A stretch of 5,086 nucleotides of DNA from an uncultured Clostridia bacterium (GTDB taxonomy: Bacteria > Bacillota > Clostridia > Oscillospirales > Acutalibacteraceae): contig CANRAN010000104.1 of the NCBI GenBank assembly GCA_947628595.1, positions 1 to 5,086 on the forward strand, read 5' to 3'. Under the pieces are notes generated by a model, which had not been told where the DNA came from, did no database searches, and saw only the letters and a list, made by a program, of their open reading frames with translations. Within the stretch, counting starts at the first letter, position 1; every line of letters starts with the position of its first letter. The position numbers and the translations under genes were made by a program. Shown here one piece after another: positions 1 through 5,086 of this stretch.

Positions 1-153
1 ATATTCGACGGAAGTGAGCCGCTCTATATATTTTTTACGGAAAGCAGAAGATTATGGAAAACACCTGCTTCTATGAGAGTTGATGCTAATGAGGTAATGC
101 TCAGAGAACTGAAAAGGAGAATAGGAGAGGAAAATGTGAGCCTTGTAAAATAA
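1..153 (+). CDS. C-terminal end of an unidentified protein (5' truncated)
   Basis: An open frame runs from the first base to a TAA at 151-153, giving the last 50 residues of a protein that begins before the window. The tail starts IFDGSEPLYIFFTESRRL and ends EENVSLVK. It has a short hydrophobic, beta-like stretch (LYIFF), then a basic segment (ESRRLWK), then a probably helical, charged end (NEVMLRELKRRIGEEN). I see no catalytic motif, metal site or membrane segment. An amphipathic helix at the very end would suit many small regulatory or PH-like domains, but that is only a guess and I do not recognise the family. The gene is convergent with gltD, with about 210 bp between the stop codons, so it is not part of the glutamate synthase operon. 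That the frame is real is inferred from its uninterrupted, protein-like composition up to an abrupt change to AT-rich spacer after the stop. Confidence 0.6.
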   Translation: MFDGSEPLYIFFTESRRLWKTPASMRVDANEVMLRELKRRIGEENVSLVK

Positions 154-294
154 TAATTGTATATTGAAGGGGGATAGTATAATTGTATCGAAATATTATA
201 TCATTGGCGCAATATATACTAAAGTGAGTTTAATTAAATTCTTAAAATGAAATATATGAAATTCCATTTTTGAATTTTAATAAGAATAATATAT
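154..294. other. AT-rich spacer between convergent genes
   Basis: This stretch separates the stop of the plus-strand gene from the gltBD terminator. It is clearly richer in A and T than either flanking coding region. It contains no open frame worth calling; the longest ATG-started one near 248 has about eight codons. I see no tRNA, no convincing promoter pair and no SD-plus-start combination. The only structure I can point to is the imperfect AT-rich hairpin at 236-277, listed separately. Since both flanking genes point into it, its expected role is transcription termination. Confidence 0.6.
236..277. repeat. Imperfect AT-rich inverted repeat, possible weak terminator
   Basis: The left arm at 236-253 pairs with the right arm at 261-277 around a 7-nt loop (254-260). 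AAATTC at 236-241 pairs with GAATTT at 272-277. AAAATG at 244-249 pairs with CATTTT at 265-270. AAT at 251-253 pairs with ATT at 261-263. The pairing is broken by a TT/T internal loop and one A/C mismatch. The stem is nearly all A-T and has no clean T-run after it on either strand, so it may be a weak terminator for the plus-strand gene or just chance pairing in AT-rich DNA. Confidence 0.3.
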
Positions 295-344
295 CAAGGG
301 CTGTGAGAAATCGGTTTTTAAATACCTTTTCCTCACAGCCCTTG
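295..344 (-). terminator. Rho-independent-like terminator of gltBD
   Basis: A perfect 13-bp inverted repeat is made of CAAGGGCTGTGAG at 295-307 and CTCACAGCCCTTG at 332-344. The 24-nt interior can add AAA/TTT (308-310 with 328-330, skipping C331) and GGT/ACC (313-315 with 324-326), so the hairpin can extend inward. Read on the minus strand, the stem is followed by ATATATTATTCTTATT, which is T-rich though not a pure T-run. On the plus strand the following bases are AATTTACAGG, so termination of gltD is the better reading. It begins 19 nt after the gltD stop codon. The long loop and mixed tail are less than ideal for an intrinsic terminator. Confidence 0.75.
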
Positions 345-371
345 AATTTACAGGTCCTTGAATTTACAGGT
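340..371. repeat. Perfect 16-bp tandem duplication across the gltD stop
   Basis: The unit CCTTGAATTTACAGGT occurs twice back to back, at 340-355 and 356-371, with no mismatch. The gltD-proximal copy contains the gltD stop codon (TAA on the minus strand, 364-366) and most of the last two sense codons. The distal copy is untranslated, and its first five bases form the outer end of the right arm of the terminator stem. Because 16 is not a multiple of three, the second TAA (348-350) is out of frame with the first. Confidence 0.95.
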
Positions 372-1848
372 TAGTATAACCCATAAGACTTTCGTCCACT
401 TCCCTTGCAGCGTCCCTGCCTTCTCTTATAGCCCGTACCACAAGTGATTGTCCGAGGTGCATATCGCCGCAAACAAATACTTTTTCAGCATTTGTCTTAT
501 GACTTCCCTCGGGTGCGGAAACATTTCCACGTGCATTTTTGTCAACACCGAAGGCCGCTGTTACGTAATTCTGCGCTCCGACAAAACCGGCAGCGATAAG
601 TACAAGCTCGGCCTCAACTGTGTACTCTGATCCCTCAATTTCCTTCATCACGGTTCTTCCGCTTGTCGGATCCTTTTCAGGCTTGAGCTTAACAAGAACA
701 GCACCTGTAAGCTTTCCGTCCTTATCGGATAAAAATTCCTTAACTGTGGTCTGATAAACTCTCGGATCCTTTCCGAATACACCGATTGCCTCCTCCTGAC
801 CGTAATCAGTCTTGCATACTCTCGGATATTCCGGCCACGGATTATTTTCCGCCCTTTCATCGGGGAGCTTGGGCATCATTTCAAGCTGGAGTATGCTGCT
901 TGCACCATGACGTACACAGGTACCCACACAGTCATTTCCCGTATCACCACCGCCTATGACAATCACGTTCTTTCCCTTTGCGGAAATATATGTTCCGTCC
1001 GCAAGGTCACTGTCAAGAAGTGATTTTGTCGTCGATGTGAGAAAATCAACAGCAAAATATATTCCCTTTGCCTCTCGTCCCTTAACCTTGATATCTCTCG
1101 GCTCAGATGCACCGCAGGCAAGAATTACCCTGTCAAATTCTTCGAGCAAATCCTTTACCTTGACATTTTTTCCGATATCGGAATTTGTCTTGAATACAAT
1201 TCCCTCAGCCTTCATTATATCTATACGTCTGTCTATTATATGTTTTTCAAGCTTCATATTCGGGATCCCGTACATAAGTAGTCCGCCGACTCTGTCCGAG
1301 CGTTCAAATACTGTCACGCTATGACCTCTTTTATTCAGCTGATCAGCGGCTGCGAGACCGGAAGGACCGGAACCGATAACAGCAATTTTCTTGCCGGTTC
1401 TTACCTTGGGCGGATTCGGAGCTGCATAGCCCTCGGAATATGCTCTTTCAGATATGCTGTATTCGTTTGATCTCACGGTAACGGCATCACCGTTAGCACC
1501 GCAGGTACAAGCCTTTTCGCAGAGTGCCGGACATACCCTCGAAGTGAACTCAGGAAAATTATTGGTTTTTCTGAGCCTCTGATATGCCTGTTCCCAGCAT
1601 CCCTTGTATACAAGGTCATTCCATTCCGGTATAAGATTGTTAAGTGGACAACCTGTCATCATTCCGCAAAGCATCACTCCCGACTGACAGAAAGGCACAC
1701 CGCACTCCATGCATCGTGCAGCTTGCTGCTGCTGCTGTTCGGAACTGAGGGGAGTGTGAAATTCATTATAATTCTTTATACGCTCTTTAACGGAATTAGC
1801 CTCAAAATCCGCTCTTTTATATTCCATAAATCCTGTTGGTTTTCCCAT
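364..1848 (-). CDS. gltD: Glutamate synthase small (beta) subunit
   Basis: This 494-residue flavoprotein oxidises NAD(P)H, conventionally NADPH in bacteria, and passes electrons through FAD and iron-sulfur centres to the FMN of the large subunit for glutamate synthesis in the cytoplasm. The N-terminal domain (about residues 20-135) carries cluster cysteines C46, C49, C54 and C67, followed by the GltD hallmark NNLIPEWNDLVY, then C106, C110 and C114 in RVCPALCEKAC. A first dinucleotide fold has VIGSGPSG (157-164, FAD). A second has VIGGGDTG (297-304, NAD(P)H). The closing FAD motif is VFVCGDMHLGQSLVV, with G461-D462. The length is normal for the family and all key motifs are intact. The ATG start is supported by AAGGAGG 8 nt upstream and by MGKPTGF, the usual beginning of this subunit. 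It lies 13 nt after gltB and ends at TAA just before a terminator. Oddities: a nine-residue enlargement with C61 between C54 and C67, a Q38-Q42 run, and Arg472 where I recall many relatives having Trp. Related flavoproteins exist (NfnB, dihydropyrimidine dehydrogenase), but adjacency to gltB settles the call. Confidence 0.97.
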   Translation of the reverse strand: MGKPTGFMEYKRADFEANSVKERIKNYNEFHTPLSSEQQQQQAARCMECGVPFCQSGVMLCGMMTGCPLNNLIPEWNDLVYKGCWEQAYQRLRKTNNFPEFTSRVCPALCEKACTCGANGDAVTVRSNEYSISERAYSEGYAAPNPPKVRTGKKIAVIGSGPSGLAAADQLNKRGHSVTVFERSDRVGGLLMYGIPNMKLEKHIIDRRIDIMKAEGIVFKTNSDIGKNVKVKDLLEEFDRVILACGASEPRDIKVKGREAKGIYFAVDFLTSTTKSLLDSDLADGTYISAKGKNVIVIGGGDTGNDCVGTCVRHGASSILQLEMMPKLPDERAENNPWPEYPRVCKTDYGQEEAIGVFGKDPRVYQTTVKEFLSDKDGKLTGAVLVKLKPEKDPTSGRTVMKEIEGSEYTVEAELVLIAAGFVGAQNYVTAAFGVDKNARGNVSAPEGSHKTNAEKVFVCGDMHLGQSLVVRAIREGRDAAREVDESLMGYTNL

Positions 1849-1854
1849 TCTGAT

Positions 1855-1863
1855 CCCCTCCTT
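1855..1863 (-). promoter_or_regulatory. gltD ribosome binding site overlapping the gltB stop
   Basis: On the minus strand the junction reads TAAGGAGGGGATCAGAATG. The first TAA is the gltB stop and the final ATG starts gltD. AAGGAGG (1857-1863) is a full match to the anti-Shine-Dalgarno sequence and lies 8 nt before the start codon, so it fixes the start. Two bases of the stop codon belong to the site, so ribosomes ending gltB stop on top of the gltD binding site. That arrangement favours coupled translation of the two subunits (inference). Confidence 0.9.
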
Positions 1864-4800
1864 ATTTATGCTTTACTATTTCATAGAAAGCTTCAATTTG
1901 CGCCTGTTCGGGAGAAAGTCCCTTTTCCTCAAATGAAGCAATTGCAGACATCATTTTCTTATAGTCATGCGGTATAATTTTCTTGAATTTAGGAATATAA
2001 TCCTCAAAATTATCAAGAACCTGCTTACCTTTCTTTGAACCTGTTGCAGCAACGTGCTCCTCAATAGCCGCCCTGAGTTCGATTATATCATACTTCTCGC
2101 TTAACTCAGTAAATTCAACCATTTCTTTATTGAGTCTTGTATAGAGATCCCTGTCCTCGTCAAGCACGAAAGCAACACCGCCTGACATACCAGCTGCAAA
2201 GTTTTTGCCCGTCTTTCCGAGTACAACTACCTTACCGCCTGTCATATATTCACAACCATGATCTCCTACACCCTCAACAACGGCAAGTGCACCCGAATTT
2301 CTTACGCAGAAACGCTCACCGGCAACACCATTTATGAACGCCTTACCGCTTGTTGCACCGTATAGTGCAACATTACCTATGATGATGTTTTCGCTTGCAT
2401 CAAATTTACTTTCCTTTGGCGGATATACTATAAGCTTTCCGCCCGAAAGACCCTTGCCGAAATAGTCGTTTGAATCACCGATAAGCTCAAGCGTCAATCC
2501 CTTTGGTATGAATGCACCGAAGCTCTGACCGCCCGATCCGTTACATATTACTGTATAGGTATCATCGTCAAGGTCGGCACCATATAGCTTAGTTATCTCC
2601 GATCCGAACATCGTACCGAAGGAACGGTCAGTATTCTTAACGTCTACGTTTATGGTTTTCTTCTGCTTTTTCCTGAGAGCGGGGAAAAGCTGTTTCATAA
2701 GAACCTTTTCATCAAGCGTTTTCTCAAGCCCGAAGCTATAAGGCTTTTTATTATTATAGTCAATCTTTTCACCGGAAAAGTCGGAATTAAGGATATTGTC
2801 GAGATCTACATAAGCTGCACGACCTTTTATATTATCCTTTCTCTTGAGAAGATCCACTCTTCCAACAAGCTCGTCAAGGGTTCTTACGCCGAGCTTAGAC
2901 ATATATTCCCTCAACTCCTGTGCAATAAACATCATGAAGTTTATTACATATTCGGGCTTACCGGGGAATTTTGCCCTCAGCTCAGGATTCTGTGTAGCAA
3001 CTCCGAACGGACAGGTATCAAGATTACATACCCTCATCATTGCACAGCCGAGAGAGATAAGCGGAGCGGTAGCAAATCCAAATTCCTCTGCACCGAGCAT
3101 TGCCGCAATAGCAACATCACGCCCTGTCATAAGCTTACCGTCTGTTTCTATTACAACCTTATTTCTAAGTCCGTTCTGAATAAGCGTCTGGTGTGCCTCG
3201 GCAACACCAAGCTCCCACGGAAGCCCTGCATTATATATTGAATTTCTCGGGGCTGCACCTGTACCGCCGTCCGCACCAGAAATAAGAATACATTCAGCTC
3301 CCGCCTTTGCAACACCTGCTGCTACCGTACCGACACCACATTCCGAAACAAGCTTTACCGATATTCTTGCATCCTTGTTGGCATTCTTAAGGTCATAAAT
3401 AAGCTGTGCAAGATCCTCTATTGAATATATATCATGGTGCGGTGGGGGGGAAATAAGGGATACACCGGGGGTTGAATGCCTTGTCTTTGCAATCCATGGA
3501 TATACCTTTGCACCCGGAAGATGTCCGCCCTCGCCCGGCTTTGCACCTTGAGCCATTTTTATCTGTATTTCTCTTGCCGAATTGAGGTACATGGATGTTA
3601 CACCGAAACGTCCCGAAGCAACCTGCTTAATTGCCGAGCAGCGATCCTCATTTGTTCCCTTTGTTGCGATTCTCTCCGGACTTTCGCCGCCCTCTCCGGA
3701 ATTTGATTTACCATGAAGTTTGTTCATTGCTATTGCAAGGGCCTCATGTGCCTCCTGTGAAATGGAACCATAGGACATAGCACCTGTCTTGAAACGCTTT
3801 ACTATACTTTCAGCACTTTCAACCTCATCAATCGGAACAGGCTTTTCAGCATACCTGAAGTCCATAAGACCTCTTACATTTACAGGGTCAAGCTGCTCAG
3901 AAATAAGCCTTGTGTATTCCTTGAAGGTTGCATAATCTCCTGTGCGTGTAGCCTTCTGAAGAAGATATATCGACATAGGATTATACAGATGTTCCTCCTT
4001 GCCGCTTCTGAACTTATGGCTTCCCCTTGCTTCAAGTTGATTATCCGTACCAAGTCCGAGAGGATCAAAAGCAGCCGTATGGAGCTTATCAACATAGTCC
4101 TCGATATCCTTTATAGTTATACCGCCAATTCTGCTTACTGTCCCAGTAAAGTATTTATCAATAACATCCGCACTAAGACCGATTGCCTCGAATATCTGTG
4201 AGCCCTGATATGATCTTATTGTAGATATACCCATTTTTGAAGCTATTTTTATAATACCATGAAGGATAGCGTTATTATAGTCATTAACAGCAGCATAATA
4301 GTCCTTATCAAGAAGATCGTCATTTATCAGTTGATGTATAGTTTCTTGTGCAAGATAAGGATTGATTGCAGAAGCACCGTAACCAAGAAGTGTTGCAAAA
4401 TGGTGTACCTCCCTCGGCTCACCGCTCTCAAGAACAATAGCGAGCGATGTTCTTCTCTTTGTAACAACGAGATGTTGGTGAAGAGCAGATACAGCAAGCA
4501 AGGAGGGTATAGCAAGGTGGTTTTCATCTACACCCTTATCAGAAAGTATAAGTATATTTGCCCCGTCATTATAAGCCTTATCCGCTTCTATAAACAATCT
4601 GTTGATCGCCTTTGAAAGTCTTGTGTTCTTATAGTAAAGTATCGGAATAACGGCGGATTTAAAGCCGGGCTTTTGCAGGCTTTTTATCTTGAGTATATCA
4701 GTCGAAGTGAGAATAGGATTTTGTATTTTCATAACACGACAGTTATCGGGTTTTTCCTCAAGTATATCACCGGATCTGCCTATAAATACATTACTTGCTG

Positions 4801-5086
4801 TTACAATTTCCTCACGTATTGCATCAATCGGAGGATTTGTAACCTGTGCAAAGAGCTGCTTAAAGTAGTTGAAAAGCGGCTGCGGCTGATCCGAAAGAAC
4901 AGCAAGCGGACTGTCCGCACCCATCGCACATATTGCCTCGGATGCATTTCTTGCCATGGGGAGAATAGTTGTCATAACCTCCTCATAGGTATAGCCGAAT
5001 GCCTTTTGCAGACGTTTTCTGTCCTCGCTGTTATGCTCTTCAACTTTTACGTTAGGTATTTTAAGGTCCTTAAGACGGACAAGATT
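1862..5086 (-). CDS. gltB: Glutamate synthase large (alpha) subunit, 5' truncated
   Basis: This subunit makes glutamate from 2-oxoglutarate and ammonia released from glutamine. The frame is open to the right edge, giving 1074 visible residues of an expected roughly 1500. The ATG at 4973-4975 is internal, because conserved sequence (LQKAFGYT, fragment residues 26-33) continues upstream of it. The N-terminal class II glutaminase domain with its catalytic cysteine is outside the window. In fragment numbering, the central domain covers about 26-330. The FMN synthase domain covers about 370-745, with GAMSYGS (435-441), SNSGEGGESPER (461-472) and the flavin/phosphate loop ISGADGGTGAAP (602-613). 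A complete C-x5-C-x4-C [3Fe-4S] motif is formed by C681, C687 and C692 (codons at 3044-3046, 3026-3028 and 3011-3013). The GXGXG beta-helix covers about 817-982, including GMSGGVAF near its end. The C-terminal tail has the family's EEHVAATGS and IPHDYKKMM. There is no frameshift or missing residue in the visible part. Bacillus-type operons name this gene gltA; gltB follows the common usage. Its promoter lies beyond the window. Confidence 0.98.
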   Translation of the reverse strand, partial: NLVRLKDLKIPNVKVEEHNSEDRKRLQKAFGYTYEEVMTTILPMARNASEAICAMGADSPLAVLSDQPQPLFNYFKQLFAQVTNPPIDAIREEIVTASNVFIGRSGDILEEKPDNCRVMKIQNPILTSTDILKIKSLQKPGFKSAVIPILYYKNTRLSKAINRLFIEADKAYNDGANILILSDKGVDENHLAIPSLLAVSALHQHLVVTKRRTSLAIVLESGEPREVHHFATLLGYGASAINPYLAQETIHQLINDDLLDKDYYAAVNDYNNAILHGIIKIASKMGISTIRSYQGSQIFEAIGLSADVIDKYFTGTVSRIGGITIKDIEDYVDKLHTAAFDPLGLGTDNQLEARGSHKFRSGKEEHLYNPMSIYLLQKATRTGDYATFKEYTRLISEQLDPVNVRGLMDFRYAEKPVPIDEVESAESIVKRFKTGAMSYGSISQEAHEALAIAMNKLHGKSNSGEGGESPERIATKGTNEDRCSAIKQVASGRFGVTSMYLNSAREIQIKMAQGAKPGEGGHLPGAKVYPWIAKTRHSTPGVSLISPPPHHDIYSIEDLAQLIYDLKNANKDARISVKLVSECGVGTVAAGVAKAGAECILISGADGGTGAAPRNSIYNAGLPWELGVAEAHQTLIQNGLRNKVVIETDGKLMTGRDVAIAAMLGAEEFGFATAPLISLGCAMMRVCNLDTCPFGVATQNPELRAKFPGKPEYVINFMMFIAQELREYMSKLGVRTLDELVGRVDLLKRKDNIKGRAAYVDLDNILNSDFSGEKIDYNNKKPYSFGLEKTLDEKVLMKQLFPALRKKQKKTINVDVKNTDRSFGTMFGSEITKLYGADLDDDTYTVICNGSGGQSFGAFIPKGLTLELIGDSNDYFGKGLSGGKLIVYPPKESKFDASENIIIGNVALYGATSGKAFINGVAGERFCVRNSGALAVVEGVGDHGCEYMTGGKVVVLGKTGKNFAAGMSGGVAFVLDEDRDLYTRLNKEMVEFTELSEKYDIIELRAAIEEHVAATGSKKGKQVLDNFEDYIPKFKKIIPHDYKKMMSAIASFEEKGLSPEQAQIEAFYEIVKHK

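Noticed and set aside
154..294. Possible promoter or small RNA in the AT-rich spacer
   Set aside because: TATAAT-like strings occur, as expected in such AT-rich DNA, but I could not pair one with a well-spaced -35 box or a downstream gene.
280..363. 28-codon in-frame extension of GltD beyond its TAA (readthrough)
   Set aside because: The frame does stay open to about 280, but it runs through the terminator hairpin and the duplication. GltD already ends at the normal family C-terminus (LMGYTNL), so the extension is chance.
340..371. The two 16-bp repeats as a CRISPR fragment or an insertion target-site duplication
   Set aside because: The copies are directly adjacent with no spacer and no inserted element between them, and only two copies exist. 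Simple tandem duplication explains them.
3476..3706. Plus-strand open frame opposite gltB, and several similar ones in both genes
   Set aside because: They lie wholly inside strongly conserved gltB or gltD coding sequence on the other strand, show no familiar motif and lack convincing ribosome binding sites. They are shadow frames.
4973..4991. ATG at 4973-4975 with a GAGGAGG sequence just upstream, as the start of the large gltB frame
   Set aside because: The spacing of 2 nt is too short for a working site. The frame stays open to the window edge, and the upstream residues LQKAFGYTYEEV are conserved GltB sequence, so this methionine is internal.

Overview
The window holds the end of a glutamate synthase (GOGAT) operon on the minus strand. 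Most of gltB, the large subunit, lies at 1862-5086 and runs off the right edge. A complete gltD, the small subunit, follows at 364-1848. The left edge carries the last 50 codons of an unrecognised gene on the plus strand (1-153), convergent with gltBD. The roughly 210 bp between the convergent ends is very AT-rich and holds a strong inverted repeat that I read as the operon terminator.

The organism is most likely a low-to-moderate GC member of the Bacillota, probably of the class Clostridia. This is an inference from three things: the GltD type (MGKPTGF start, and a long loop between the third and fourth cysteines of the first cluster motif), strong Shine-Dalgarno use, and the base composition of genes and spacer. 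I cannot name a genus.

The two subunits form one enzyme. GltB carries the central, FMN/[3Fe-4S] synthase and GXGXG beta-helix domains here; its N-terminal glutaminase domain lies beyond position 5086. GltD brings in electrons from NAD(P)H through FAD and [4Fe-4S] clusters, so that 2-oxoglutarate plus glutamine gives two glutamates. The genes are 13 nt apart, and the gltD Shine-Dalgarno sequence overlaps the gltB stop codon, which suggests coupled translation and fixed subunit ratio. The promoter and any nitrogen-responsive control would lie upstream of gltB, outside the window.

I found no previously undescribed system. This is core nitrogen metabolism. The most unusual local feature is a perfect 16-bp tandem duplication (340-371) that spans the gltD stop codon and abuts the terminator stem.
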